Shown: positions 24,674 to 33,105, numbered from the stretch's first letter. The stretch is DNA of 64,000 nt from Hymenobacter psychrophilus (GCF_900107135.1 NZ_FNOV01000008.1:1-64000), one strand, 5' to 3'. A program made the numbers and translations. The notes: a model not told the origin generated them from the sequence alone.

Positions 24674-25966
24674 CTAGGCGAAGAGCGGGTACTGCTGCAT
24701 CCACTCGTTGATTTCGCCGCGCACTTTGGCCAGGCGGGTATCGTCGGCGTTGTGGGTCAGGGCCTCGTCGATAAACTCCACGATGCGCACCATATCGGGT
24801 TCGAGCAGGCCGCGCGTGGTTACGGCGGCCGAGCCAATGCGCATGCCCGACGTCACGAAGGGCGACTTATCGTCGAAAGGCACCATGTTTTTGTTGATGG
24901 TGATATCGGCCTTCACGAGCGTGTTTTCGGCCAGCTTGCCGGTCAGGCCCTTGCTGCGTAGGTCAATTAGCATCAGGTGGTTGTCGGTGCCACCGGAAAT
25001 CAGCTGGTAGCCGCGCTCCACAAAGGCGCCGGCCAGCGCCTGAGCATTGGCAATTACCTGGCGGGTGTAGTCGGCATACGTGTCGGTGAGGGCCTCGCCA
25101 AAGGCCACGGCCTTGGCCCCGATAACGTGCTCCAGGGGGCCGCCCTGGGTGCCGGGAAACACGCCCGAGTCGAGCAAAGCCGACATCATGCGGGTTTCGC
25201 CCTTGGGCGTCTTCAGGCCGAAGGGGTTTTCGAAATCCTGGCCCATCATAATCAGGCCGCCACGGGGGCCGCGCAGGGTTTTGTGGGTGGTGGTGGTTAC
25301 GATGTGGCAGTGGTCGAAGGGATTGTTGAGCAAGCCCTTGGCAATCAGGCCCGAGGGGTGCGAAATATCGGCCAGCAGCAGCGCGCCCACTTCGTCGGCG
25401 GCTTCGCGCAGGGCCTGGTAGTCCCAGTCGCGCGAGTAGGCCGAGGCGCCGCAGATGATGAGCTTGGGCTTTTCGCGGCGGGCCGTTTCCTTCACTTTCT
25501 GAAAGTCGATGAGGCCGGTTTCCTTGTCTACCCCATAAAAGCTGGGCTGGTAGAGTTTGCCCGAGAAGTTGACCGGCGAGCCGTGCGTGAGGTGGCCCCC
25601 GTGGCTCAGGTCGAAGCCCAGAATTTTGTCGCCGGGGTTGAGGATGGCCAGCATAACGGCCGCGTTGGCCTGGGCGCCGGAGTGCGGCTGCACATTCACC
25701 CACTGCACGCCAAACAGCTCCTTGGCCCGGTCGATGGCCAGTTGCTCGATCTGGTCCACGATTTCGCAGCCGCCGTAGTAGCGCTTGCCGGGCAGGCCCT
25801 CGGCGTACTTGTTGGTCAGGATGGAGCCCTGGGCCCGCATCACCTGCTCCGAAACGTAATTTTCGGAAGCAATGAGTTCAATTCCGTGGGTTTGCCGGGC
25901 TTTCTCCTGCTTGATGAGGTCGAAAATGGCAGTATCGGGGGCGAGGATGCGGGCTTGAGTTTCCAT
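24674..25966 (-). CDS. glyA: serine hydroxymethyltransferase
   Basis: PLP enzyme converting serine plus tetrahydrofolate to glycine plus 5,10-methylene-tetrahydrofolate; the main source of one-carbon units. Its 430 residues match the family. [37 protein letters not shown], the PLP lysine Lys229 in [13 protein letters not shown] and the later [12 protein letters not shown] are all present. The frame continues 45 codons further upstream, but [11 protein letters not shown] at 25966 fits family starts and lies five bases after a perfect -7 promoter box, so the mRNA may be leaderless or nearly so. Confidence 0.96.
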   Translation of the reverse strand: METQARILAPDTAIFDLIKQEKARQTHGIELIASENYVSEQVMRAQGSILTNKYAEGLPGKRYYGGCEIVDQIEQLAIDRAKELFGVQWVNVQPHSGAQANAAVMLAILNPGDKILGFDLSHGGHLTHGSPVNFSGKLYQPSFYGVDKETGLIDFQKVKETARREKPKLIICGASAYSRDWDYQALREAADEVGALLLADISHPSGLIAKGLLNNPFDHCHIVTTTTHKTLRGPRGGLIMMGQDFENPFGLKTPKGETRMMSALLDSGVFPGTQGGPLEHVIGAKAVAFGEALTDTYADYTRQVIANAQALAGAFVERGYQLISGGTDNHLMLIDLRSKGLTGKLAENTLVKADITINKNMVPFDDKSPFVTSGMRIGSAAVTTRGLLEPDMVRIVEFIDEALTHNADDTRLAKVRGEINEWMQQYPLFA

Positions 25967-25971
25967 ATCTT

Positions 25972-25979
25972 CAAAGGTA
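25972..25979 (-). promoter_or_regulatory. -7 promoter box TACCTTTG directly upstream of glyA ATG
   Basis: CAAAGGTA on the plus strand is TACCTTTG on the minus strand, an exact TAnnTTTG match with only five bases to the glyA ATG. The box is the outer end of the left arm of the inverted repeat 25973-26114. Confidence 0.65.
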
Positions 25980-26114
25980 AGGCGAATGAGTGAATGAGAC
26001 GATGAAATGGCAAGTTTGCTATCCGGCAGGGGCAACGGCGCAAGTACGGCCATCAAGCCTGCCGAACGAGAACTCAACCTTGCACTACCTCGCTCATTCA
26101 CTCATTCGCCTTAC
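25973..26114. repeat. 25-bp inverted repeat spanning a divergent promoter region
   Basis: AAGGTAAGGCGAATGAGTGA (extended to 25 bp through ATGAG, about 25974-25998) is repeated exactly in inverse orientation at about 26093-26117 around a 94-base spacer. The arms carry TACCTTTG facing glyA and TTACCTTGTCC facing the sigma-like gene, so each arm places a similar promoter-like word at matching positions on either side. The arm consists of GAATGAGT words. Confidence 0.65.
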
Positions 26115-26126
26115 CTTGTCCTTCCT

Positions 26127-26630
26127 ATGGATACACCCCAGCAACTTGCCGAAGTCCTGACGAGTCTTCGCGTAGGCAATCAGTCGTTTCTGGTGCAGTT
26201 CTACGAGCAGAACCGGACGCTGTTTGCGCGCTGGGCGCGGCGTCAGCATCAGCTGGAACCCGTGGCCGCCCACGAGCTGCTACGCACCGTGCTGGTCGAG
26301 TTCTACGATCAGGTAGCCGACGGCCGCCTCACTATGCTGCCCGACAACGTGCGGGCGTATGTGTATGGCTTGGCCGACGAGCAGGTGCGGGCTGCCCGCA
26401 CTACCGCGCGGCTGCCGGCCCATGAGGACGGGCGGCGCCAGCGCCTGCTGGCCCTGTTCCGCACCCTGGGCCTCGACTGCCAGAAGATGCTGATGTATTT
26501 TTATTTTCGGGGCTACCACTTCGAGAAAATGGCCGGCAAGATGGGTTTTGCCAACGCCAACGTGGCCCGGATGCAGAAATCGGCCTGCCTGCGCAAGCTA
26601 TACGAATTGCGCCTGCGCGCTGCCGCTTAG
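26127..26630 (+). CDS. sigma-70 family RNA polymerase sigma factor (divergent ECF)
   Basis: A 167-residue protein with a weak region 2 (SFLVQFYEQNRTLFARWARRQHQ, then ELLRTVLVEFYDQ). The region-4-like helix-turn-helix reads LDCQKMLMYFYFRGYHFEKM then AGKMGFANANVARMQKSACL. The pattern matches short ECF sigma factors of Bacteroidota. The next gene encodes a one-helix membrane protein with an anti-sigma-like N-terminus, the usual partner arrangement. The frame begins earlier, but MDTPQQLAEVLTSLR at 26127 follows the promoter-like arm. Confidence 0.8.
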   Translation: MDTPQQLAEVLTSLRVGNQSFLVQFYEQNRTLFARWARRQHQLEPVAAHELLRTVLVEFYDQVADGRLTMLPDNVRAYVYGLADEQVRAARTTARLPAHEDGRRQRLLALFRTLGLDCQKMLMYFYFRGYHFEKMAGKMGFANANVARMQKSACLRKLYELRLRAAA

Positions 26631-26712
26631 CCTGCTTGCACCGGGCTTCTGCGTAGCTTAGCTCCGGCGTGTCCGCTTCCAATTTCACCTGTCTGCTGCT
26701 ATTTCTGCCTCT

Positions 26713-27513
26713 ATGCCCCTGCCCGCCCCCGACCTGCGCCCCTACCTGGAAGAGCTGGAACGCTTTGCCGATGGCCAGCTGAGTGCCGCCGAGCAGGAAG
26801 CTTTCGAAAGCCGGCTTGAAACCGACCCCGCCCTTTACCAGGCTTACCAGCAGTACGAGCAGCTTACGGCCGACCTGCGCTGGGTAGCGGGCCACGAAAC
26901 CTTGTACCAGCGCCTGCTGGCCCTCGACCAGCGCCTTGATCAGCGCCAGCTGGCCCTTTCGCGGGTGCGGCGGCGCCAGCGCCAGCAGCAGCAGCGTTGG
27001 GGGATGGGCGTGGCGGCGGCCCTGTTGGCGCTGCTGGCGCTGTGGCTGCTCTGGCGCCCCGTGGCGCCTTCGGCTGCCACCGAGTGGGCCCGTTACTACG
27101 AGCCTGAAGCCGGCCTGCCCGATTCGGTGCTGCGCGACAACCAGCGGCCGCTGCTGGCCGAAGCCATGCGCTACTACCGCGAAGGACAATACCAGCCGGC
27201 TCTCCAAACGCTGAGCCGCATTCCGGCCACCGCCATCGGCCAGGATACGCTCACTTACTACCACGGTATCTTCCTGCTCAGCCAGGACGGCCCCGAACAG
27301 ATTCAGGCCGCACAGCCATTTTTGCGGCGGGCCGCCACGCAACCCGGCTCGCCGCTGGCGGGCCGGGCCCGTTACCACCTGGGCATGGCCTACTGGCGCA
27401 ACCAGCAAACCAGTGCCGCCCGCAACACATTGCGCGCCGTGTCCAACGACGTAAAAAACCCTTACCAGCAAGCTGCCCGCCGCGTTCTGCGCTCCGGCGC
27501 CATGAAGGACTAA
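26713..27513 (+). CDS. anti-sigma-like membrane protein with TPR-type C-terminus
   Basis: A 266-residue protein. The N-terminal 60 residues (PYLEELERFADGQLSAAEQE to DPALYQAYQQYE) resemble anti-sigma factor N-domains. A basic stretch RVRRRQRQQQQRW leads into one membrane helix (about 96-115). The C-terminal part has TPR-like helices (LLAEAMRYYREGQYQPALQT, RARYHLGMAYWRNQQTSAAR). It follows the divergent sigma-factor gene by about 80 bases on the same strand. A role in sensing envelope state through the TPR domain is inference. Confidence 0.75.
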   Translation: MPLPAPDLRPYLEELERFADGQLSAAEQEAFESRLETDPALYQAYQQYEQLTADLRWVAGHETLYQRLLALDQRLDQRQLALSRVRRRQRQQQQRWGMGVAAALLALLALWLLWRPVAPSAATEWARYYEPEAGLPDSVLRDNQRPLLAEAMRYYREGQYQPALQTLSRIPATAIGQDTLTYYHGIFLLSQDGPEQIQAAQPFLRRAATQPGSPLAGRARYHLGMAYWRNQQTSAARNTLRAVSNDVKNPYQQAARRVLRSGAMKD

Positions 27514-27562
27514 GTAAAGGCACGGTTAGAAGAGGGAAGCACCGACTTGCTACCCTTCACCT

Positions 27563-28261
27563 TCAGCGCTTCGCAATCGGATATTCCGGCTCCATATTGG
27601 GCTGCAAAATCAGCTCATTAGTGTCGAGGTTGAAGGCGGCCAGGTGGCGTAGCTCGGGGTTGTGACGGTACACGCAGCCGGTGTCGAGGCAAATGGCACC
27701 GGGCTGGTGAGCGAGGTGCCGCCGCACTTCGGCGTAGGGCGTGGGCACGTGGCCATGCATCAGCCGGCGGCCATGCAGCCGCGCGGCATCAAACGCAAAC
27801 TCCTTGGTATTTAGCATGCTGTGCCAGTCGTGGCGCATGGTGGCGGCGGGCTGGCGAAAGTCGTAGCCGGCGTGCGTCAGCGTCCAGCCCTCGATATCAA
27901 ACTGGTAAGGCAGTTCGTGCAGCCAGCGCCGGTAACGCAGGGGCAACTCCTCGGGGCGGTCAATACCGAAGCTGCGAAGGGTCAGCAGGCGTTCCGGCTC
28001 CGTAACCCAACTGCGGCCGGTATGGCCCTCGGCGGCATCGAGCAACTCCTGGTCGTGGTTGCCACGCAGACAGACTACGCTGTATACCTGGCCGGGCAGC
28101 GCCATCAGGTAGTCGAGTACGCCACGGCTATCGGGGCCCTTGTTCACGTAGTCGCCCAGAAAATACAGCTCGTCGGTGGGGGATACCCGGAGCTGGGTTT
28201 CCAGTAGCTCGCGTAGCGTCAGGAGGCAGCCGTGAATGTCGGTAAGGGCGTAGCGGGCCAT
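27563..28261 (-). CDS. serine/threonine protein phosphatase family metallophosphoesterase
   Basis: A 232-residue cytoplasmic calcineurin-like phosphatase. Metal-binding motifs are complete: LTDIHGCLLTL (DxH), YFLGDYVNKGPDSRGVLDYL (GDxxxxGP), CLRGNHDQELL (GNHD), the His in WTLTHAGYD and MHGHVPTPYAEV. This matches the PrpA/ApaH-like group that dephosphorylates proteins or dinucleoside tetraphosphates. The substrate cannot be told from sequence alone. Confidence 0.9.
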   Translation of the reverse strand: MARYALTDIHGCLLTLRELLETQLRVSPTDELYFLGDYVNKGPDSRGVLDYLMALPGQVYSVVCLRGNHDQELLDAAEGHTGRSWVTEPERLLTLRSFGIDRPEELPLRYRRWLHELPYQFDIEGWTLTHAGYDFRQPAATMRHDWHSMLNTKEFAFDAARLHGRRLMHGHVPTPYAEVRRHLAHQPGAICLDTGCVYRHNPELRHLAAFNLDTNELILQPNMEPEYPIAKR

Positions 28262-28374
28262 ATTCCTGCGCTTTTAACTGGTAGCCGCTAGCTTTTCAAC
28301 TGAACAGCGGATGTATTCTGTTACATGAAGAGGCACCTACTGCTGCCTGGAAAACACAACAGCAGGAACTTGCC

Positions 28375-28420
28375 GAAAACCAAACGAGCACCCAGTTATC
28401 TGAATGCTCGTCTGGTTTTC
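28375..28420. terminator. hairpin terminator after the small acidic protein gene
   Basis: GAAAACCAAACGAGCA (28375-28390) and TGCTCGTCTGGTTTTC (28405-28420) pair at 15 of 16 positions with a 14-base loop, just downstream of the minus-strand ORF ending at 28438. Confidence 0.7.
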
Positions 28421-28437
28421 AACTACTTATCAACGGC

Positions 28438-28665
28438 CTAGCTGTAAGGGGGCTTGTCGATATCAGGCTTGTCGTAGTTACGGTTAGGGTTATTGACGAG
28501 GTGGGGCGGAATTTCGTCCAGCCCATCTTCGGTGTACTCATCGGCAAGGTCCTTCTGGCCGTCGCCAGTGGCGAGAGGCTTGCTGTTCGGATCAGCCTGG
28601 CGCTGGCCCTGGCCGGCCGGGTCGCCGCTATGTTCCGGCGACTGTTGGTTGCTTTTATCAGACAT
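28438..28665 (-). CDS. small hydrophilic disordered protein, unknown
   Basis: A 75-residue protein of strongly polar composition, starting MSDKSNQQSPEHSGDPAGQG and ending DKPDIDKPPYS, with the segment LADEYTEDGLDEIPPHLVNN in the middle. There is no hydrophobic segment or cysteine. Followed by a good hairpin terminator, which supports expression. The neighbour at 28754-29254 is similar in kind and on the same strand. Function unknown. Confidence 0.65.
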   Translation of the reverse strand: MSDKSNQQSPEHSGDPAGQGQRQADPNSKPLATGDGQKDLADEYTEDGLDEIPPHLVNNPNRNYDKPDIDKPPYS

Positions 28666-28753
28666 GGTAGAGCGGTTTAAAGGTGAGTTATTGGTCGTCA
28701 GCAGAAAAACGACGGCCTTTCACGGGTAGCTTTTCAGCTGGTGCTGAACAAAA

Positions 28754-29254
28754 CTATTGGTCGATGGCCGTGTCTTTGGCGTCGTAGTCGGTCAGGTCGG
28801 CGTTGGTGCCTTCGCTGGCTAGTTTGGCGTTGGAAGGCGGGTTAGCCTCCATCTGGCCCATTCCTACGCGCGAGTCGGGGTTTTCCATCTCGTCGGGGCC
28901 TTTGCGGGCGTCGTCGCCATCGAGCTCATCAACGGGGCGTCGGGGCTCCTGCGTGAGGTTGCGTTCGGCCGGCATATCCTGGTTCGGGCGGTAGGGGCGG
29001 CCTTCCTCGGTGGTGCGCATGTTGTCGTGCGGCGGGGCGGTCTTGTCCGCGTTCTGGTTCATCGACACGGCCGTAATGCCATCGGCGCTGTCGGTGCCAA
29101 AGCCCTGCTTGCCGTCGCGGTTACCGAAGCCACCGCGGGCGTCCTCGTTTTTGGGTGGGTCGGCGCCGGGCACAATGTGGCCGGCCTTCATTTCCTGGTC
29201 CGAAGTATCGTCGTTGATGACGCGCACGGGGCGGTCGTTGGGATCAATAGCCAT
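28754..29254 (-). CDS. hydrophilic disordered protein, unknown
   Basis: A 166-residue highly polar protein beginning AIDPNDRPVRVINDDTSDQE and ending ANPPSNAKLASEGTNADLTD before DYDAKDTAIDQ. It is rich in Asp, Asn, Gly, Pro and Glu, with Gly-Arg words (GGFGNRDGKQGFG). No structured domain is recognised; the composition resembles desiccation or stress hydrophilins, but that is only an analogy. It is probably in one unit with the 75-residue protein 88 bases downstream. Confidence 0.65.
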   Translation of the reverse strand: MAIDPNDRPVRVINDDTSDQEMKAGHIVPGADPPKNEDARGGFGNRDGKQGFGTDSADGITAVSMNQNADKTAPPHDNMRTTEEGRPYRPNQDMPAERNLTQEPRRPVDELDGDDARKGPDEMENPDSRVGMGQMEANPPSNAKLASEGTNADLTDYDAKDTAIDQ

Positions 29255-29331
29255 AGTGTTGCGGGTTGAGGTGGATGGGAGAGCGTTTGATAAAGTGTAC
29301 TCTGGTTTGCGGGTTTGGGTTTAGCTTTGAA

Positions 29332-29339
29332 CTCCCCCT
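29332..29339 (+). promoter_or_regulatory. -7 promoter box TAGCTTTG for the pterin dehydratase gene
   Basis: TAGCTTTG is an exact TAnnTTTG match 23 bases before the ATG at 29363. Two TTTG words lie upstream (29316, 29324), but their spacing is shorter than the usual -33 distance. Confidence 0.6.
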
Positions 29340-29362
29340 TTGCCCCTTCACCCCAACCCGCT

Positions 29363-29620
29363 ATGTGGATCGAACAAGACAATACCTTCTGCAACGCCTT
29401 CCGCTTTAAAGACTTTAAAGTAGCCTTCAGCTTCATGAGCGACGTGGCCGAGGAAGCTGAATTCCAGAACCACCACCCCTGGTGGAGCAACGAGTACAAC
29501 ACCGTCAGCTTCCGCCTGCGCACCCACGACGCGGGCAACACCATCACCGACAAAGACCGAAAGCTGGCCGCCGCCATCGATACGCTGGCCGCCGAATACG
29601 GCGGGGAGGAAGCTGCTTAG
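29363..29620 (+). CDS. phhB: 4a-hydroxytetrahydrobiopterin dehydratase
   Basis: An 85-residue pterin-4a-carbinolamine dehydratase that regenerates the pterin cofactor after aromatic amino acid hydroxylation, or acts in another pterin pathway. The active-site motif EFQNHHPWWSNEYNTVSFRL with His37/His38 and the downstream THDAGNTITDKDRKLA with His55 are complete. No phenylalanine hydroxylase gene is in the window. The ATG at 29363 is preferred to 29315, which lacks family residues and precedes the promoter box. Confidence 0.9.
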   Translation: MWIEQDNTFCNAFRFKDFKVAFSFMSDVAEEAEFQNHHPWWSNEYNTVSFRLRTHDAGNTITDKDRKLAAAIDTLAAEYGGEEAA

Positions 29621-29697
29621 TGGTTAGTGGTTAGTGATTAGTGCTTAGTGATGTTCCACTATTAATCACTAATCACTAAGCACTAATCACTAAGCGA
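29619..29697. repeat. inverted repeat of TTAGTGN heptads
   Basis: GCTTAGTGGTTAGTGGTTAG and following heptads (29617-29650) are mirrored by the inverse ATTAATCACTAATCACTAAG heptads (29662-29695). The stem is long but imperfect because different TTAGTGN units pair. It starts at the stop codon of the pterin dehydratase and ends one base before the rsmI promoter box. Confidence 0.65.
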
Positions 29698-29705
29698 TAC
29701 CTTTG
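29698..29705 (+). promoter_or_regulatory. -7 promoter box TACCTTTG directly upstream of rsmI ATG
   Basis: Exact TAnnTTTG match with five bases to the ATG at 29711, the same spacing as at glyA. A leaderless or near-leaderless message is expected. Confidence 0.65.
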
Positions 29706-29710
29706 CGGCT

Positions 29711-30478
29711 ATGTCGGAACCTACGCCTACGCTGCTCTACCTTGTGCCCACGCCCATCGGCAACCTGGAGGATATCACCTTGCGGGCCATTCGGATACTG
29801 GGCGAGGTGGATTTGGTGCTGGCCGAGGATACCCGCACCAGCGGGCGGCTGCTGCAGCATCTGGAGCTGAAAAAGCCCCTCCTCAGCTACCACCTGCACA
29901 ACGAGCACCAACAGGTGCCGCGGCTGCTGGAGCGGCTGGCCAAGGGCGAAACCATGGCCTTGGTATCCGATGCCGGCACGCCGGGCATCTCCGACCCCGG
30001 TTTCCTGCTGGTGCGCGAGTGTCTGGCGCGGGGTTTCAAAGTTGAGTGCCTGCCGGGCGCTACGGCCCTGGTGCCGGCGCTGCTCAAGTCGGGCTTCGGG
30101 GCCGAGCGGTTTACGTTCGAGGGGTTTCTGCCGGTGAAAAAGGGCCGCCAGACGCGCCTGCAGGAGCTGGTGCCGGAAACCCGCACCATGATTTTCTACG
30201 AGTCGCCGCACCGGATTGTGAAGACGCTGGAGCAGCTGGCCGAAGTGCTGGGGCCCGGGCGCCTCGCCTCGGTAAGCCGCGAGCTGACCAAGCTGTTCGA
30301 GGAAACCGTAACGGCCCCGCTGGCCGAGTTGGCCCAGAACTTCGCCGCCCGGCCGTCTATTAAAGGCGAAATTGTGCTGGTGGTGCAGGGCCGCCCCTAC
30401 GAGCGCCCTGCCAAAGCCGAACGCTACAAAAAGTACGACGACCACGACGACCAGACTGACGACGACGATGCCGAATAA
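29711..30478 (+). CDS. rsmI: 16S rRNA (cytidine-1402 2'-O)-methyltransferase
   Basis: Methylates the ribose of C1402 in 16S rRNA using SAM. The 255-residue protein has the tetrapyrrole-methylase fold: LYLVPTPIGNLEDITLRAI, LAEDTRTSGRLLQHL, ALVSDAGTPGISDPGFLLV, PGATALVPALLKSG and TMIFYESPHRIVKTLEQL are all RsmI signatures. The last 20 residues form a charged tail (KKYDDHDDQTDDDDAE) not needed for the fold. Its end overlaps the lnt start, so translation is coupled. Confidence 0.95.
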   Translation: MSEPTPTLLYLVPTPIGNLEDITLRAIRILGEVDLVLAEDTRTSGRLLQHLELKKPLLSYHLHNEHQQVPRLLERLAKGETMALVSDAGTPGISDPGFLLVRECLARGFKVECLPGATALVPALLKSGFGAERFTFEGFLPVKKGRQTRLQELVPETRTMIFYESPHRIVKTLEQLAEVLGPGRLASVSRELTKLFEETVTAPLAELAQNFAARPSIKGEIVLVVQGRPYERPAKAERYKKYDDHDDQTDDDDAE

Positions 30479-32159
30479 CCTCACCCTGCCCGAGCCTGCC
30501 ACGGCTGCTACCCACCCCAGGGGCCTGGCTTACTGGGTGCCGAGCCTGTTGGCGCTGCTGAGCGCCGGGCTGCTGTGGGCCGGCTGGCCGGTAAACCCCG
30601 CTCCGCTGGCGCTGCTGCTGCTGGTAGCCTGGGTGCCCTACCTGCTGCTGGAGCAGCGCCTGACCCAGGCCGGAGCCAGCGGCTGGAAAGTGTGGCGCTA
30701 CGGCTACCTCACGCTGGTGCTCTGGAACCTGTTTACCACGTATTGGGTGAGCTTCAGCACGCTGGGCGGCGGCATTGCGGCCGTCATCTGCAACGCCCTG
30801 ATGATGAGTGCGGCGCTGGCGGCCTTCTACCACACCAAAAAACGGTTCGGCCCGACGCTGGGCTACCTCTCGCTGCCCGTGTACTGGATTGCCTTCGAGC
30901 AGTTGCACCTGCACTGGTTTCTTACCTGGCCCTGGCTCACGCTCGGCAACGGTTTCGCCTCGGCCAACTACTTGGTACAGTGGTATGAGTACACCGGCTT
31001 TCTGGGCGGCTCGCTCTGGATCTGGCTGGTAAACTTGCTGGTATTCAAGGCCATCAGCCAATGGCGCAGCGCCGGCCCAGCCCTGGGCCGGGTGCAGCGC
31101 CAGCGCCTGCTGGTCGCGCCGCTGCTGGTGGCGGTGCTGCCTATTCTGCTGTCCAAGTACATAGCCAGCAATTACCAGCAGAAGGGCCCGGCCGCCGAAG
31201 TAGTAGTGGTGCAGCCCAACCTCGACCCGTTTCTGGAGAAGTTTGATAGCTCGCCCAACTTTGTGCCCTACGACCAGCAACTGGCGCGGATGATGGCCCT
31301 GACCGAGCAGCAACTCACGACCCAAACCCGGCTCGTGCTCTGGCCCGAAACCAGTCTCGATGAAATCTACTTCGAGAACACCATCGAAACGTACCCGCGC
31401 ATTGTGCAGCTCCGGCAGTGGCTGGCCACGCACCCGGGCCTCGACCTGGTAACCGGCCTTACTTCAGTAGGCCAGTACGGCCCCGACAAAGGTCAGGCCA
31501 GCGCCACCGCCCGCTTTCGGGATGATATGGGCTACTACGACCTCTTCAACGCGGCCCTGCACCTGGGGCGGGCCACCGATCCGGCCGCGTTCTACCACAA
31601 AAGCCGCCTCGTGCCGGGCGTAGAGGGGGTGCCGCCCTGGCTGTCGATGTTCGTGATTGATTTGGGCGGCTCGGCCGGCGGGCTGGGCTCGCAGCCCGAA
31701 CGCAGCGTGTTTACGGCCGCCGCCGAACCAGCCCTGCGGGTTGCGCCCGTTATCTGCTACGAGTCGGTGTACGGTGATTTCGTGGCCGACTACGTGGACA
31801 AGGGGGCCACGCTCATTGGCATCATCACCAACGACGGCTGGTGGAGCGACTCGCCGGGGCACAAGCAGCATATGCAGTACGCCACGCTCCGGGCCATCGA
31901 AACCCGCCGCGACGTGGCCCGCTCGGCCAACACCGGCATTTCGGGCTTCATCAACCAGAAAGGCGAAATCACGCAGCAATCGGGCTGGTGGGTGCAGGCC
32001 GCGTTGCGCGGCACCGTGCACCTCAACACCGAGCTCACCTTCTACGTCCGCCACGGCGAGCTGATTGGCCCCGCCTGCCAGGTGCTGGCCGTGCTGTTGC
32101 TGCTGGGCACTGTGGTAGCGGCCGTGGTGGAACGGAAGTGGGTGGCTGAGGCCGCGTGA
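30468..32159 (+). CDS. lnt: apolipoprotein N-acyltransferase
   Basis: Adds the third acyl chain to outer-membrane lipoproteins at the periplasmic side of the inner membrane. The 563-residue protein has about eight hydrophobic helices in its first 230 residues. The nitrilase domain follows with the catalytic triad Glu294 (LWPETSLDE), Lys378 (FYHKSRLVPGVE) and Cys430 (VICYESVYG). NDGWWSDSPGHKQHMQYATL and ANTGISGFIN are also typical. The start MPNNLTLPEP lies 11 bases inside rsmI. Many lipoproteins in this window are likely substrates. Confidence 0.95.
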   Translation: MPNNLTLPEPATAATHPRGLAYWVPSLLALLSAGLLWAGWPVNPAPLALLLLVAWVPYLLLEQRLTQAGASGWKVWRYGYLTLVLWNLFTTYWVSFSTLGGGIAAVICNALMMSAALAAFYHTKKRFGPTLGYLSLPVYWIAFEQLHLHWFLTWPWLTLGNGFASANYLVQWYEYTGFLGGSLWIWLVNLLVFKAISQWRSAGPALGRVQRQRLLVAPLLVAVLPILLSKYIASNYQQKGPAAEVVVVQPNLDPFLEKFDSSPNFVPYDQQLARMMALTEQQLTTQTRLVLWPETSLDEIYFENTIETYPRIVQLRQWLATHPGLDLVTGLTSVGQYGPDKGQASATARFRDDMGYYDLFNAALHLGRATDPAAFYHKSRLVPGVEGVPPWLSMFVIDLGGSAGGLGSQPERSVFTAAAEPALRVAPVICYESVYGDFVADYVDKGATLIGIITNDGWWSDSPGHKQHMQYATLRAIETRRDVARSANTGISGFINQKGEITQQSGWWVQAALRGTVHLNTELTFYVRHGELIGPACQVLAVLLLLGTVVAAVVERKWVAEAA

Positions 32160-32170
32160 GAATAAATAAG

Positions 32171-32266
32171 GAACGTCATACTGCGCCTGTCGAAGCATCT
32201 CTACTGATTCGTGGCAGTCGTTCAACGAAGCGGTAGAGATGCTTCGACAAGCGCAGCATGATGTTC
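32171..32266. repeat. dispersed intergenic inverted repeat (GAAGCATCTCTAC family)
   Basis: Left arm 32171-32212 and right arm 32225-32266 are imperfect inverted copies (about 85% pairing) containing TCGAAGCATCTCTACNG and GCTTCGTTG. The same words occur at 42017-42126 and 60809-60916. It lies between lnt and suhB, both plus strand. Confidence 0.75.
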
Positions 32267-32304
32267 TGTTAAGCACTACCAACCAAGCACTACGTACTAC
32301 ACAC

Positions 32305-33105
32305 ATGGATTACAACCAAATCAGCTTTCAACTAGCGGCCGTAACGCGCTTCGCGGGGCAGTTTATTCGCCAGGAGGCGGCTACGTTTAACCGCAGCCAC
32401 ATCGAGAGCAAAGGCGTCCACGACCTGGTTTCGTATGTGGATAAGGAAACCGAGAAGCTGCTGGTAGCCGGCCTGCGCGAGGTGCTGCCCGAGGCCGGCT
32501 TCATCACCGAGGAAGGTACCGAGGGGGCCGTGCGGGCCGAGGAGTACAACTGGATTATCGACCCACTCGATGGTACCACCAACTTCGTGCACGGCCTGCC
32601 GGTGTACTGCGTGAGTGTGGGCCTGATCCGGGGGCAGGAACTGGTGGCCGGCGTGGTGTACGAGGTAGTGCGCGACGAGTGTTTCCGGGCGGCCAAGGGC
32701 GCCGGGGCCTTCTGCAACGAGCAGCCCATCCACGTTTCCGACGTGCCCGACCTCAACAGCTCGCTCATCGCCACCGGCTTCCCCTACACCGATTTCGGCC
32801 TCATGGATGACTACCTGAAGGTGCTGGGGGCCTTCATGCGCGGCTCCCACGGCGTGCGCCGCGTAGGTTCGGCCGCCGCCGACCTGGCCTACGTGGCCGC
32901 CGGCCGCTTCGAGGGCTTCTTCGAATTCAACCTCAACTCCTACGACGTATCGGCCGGCATTCTGCTGGTGCGCGAAGCCGGCGGCCGCGTCACGGAGTTT
33001 CTGGAAGATGGCGACCCGCTGTTTGGCCGCGAGGTGCTGGCCAGCAACGGGTTGGTGCATGCCGAGATGCAGGAGCTGATTGGGCAGGTGTGGCGGAAGG
33101 GTTAG
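32305..33105 (+). CDS. suhB: inositol monophosphatase family protein
   Basis: A 266-residue Mg-dependent phosphatase of the IMPase fold, hydrolysing inositol 1-phosphate or related phosphates. Metal ligands are visible in LPEAGFITEEG (Glu69/70) and WIIDPLDGTTNFVHG (Asp86, Asp89). The second signature reads SYDVSAGILLVREAGG, with Tyr instead of the usual Trp before Asp. E. coli SuhB also acts in rRNA antitermination; that role is not evident here. The ATG at 32305 is chosen because the upstream codons lie in the repeat. Confidence 0.92.
   Translation: MDYNQISFQLAAVTRFAGQFIRQEAATFNRSHIESKGVHDLVSYVDKETEKLLVAGLREVLPEAGFITEEGTEGAVRAEEYNWIIDPLDGTTNFVHGLPVYCVSVGLIRGQELVAGVVYEVVRDECFRAAKGAGAFCNEQPIHVSDVPDLNSSLIATGFPYTDFGLMDDYLKVLGAFMRGSHGVRRVGSAAADLAYVAAGRFEGFFEFNLNSYDVSAGILLVREAGGRVTEFLEDGDPLFGREVLASNGLVHAEMQELIGQVWRKG

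Noticed and set aside
25967..26126. Riboswitch (glycine or SAM type) upstream of glyA
   Set aside because: The promoter box is only five bases from the ATG, leaving no room for an aptamer; the space is an inverted repeat.
29619..29697. Heptad repeats considered as a CRISPR-like or tandem array
   Set aside because: Units are contiguous 7-mers without spacers and are mirrored into a palindrome; no cas genes in the window.
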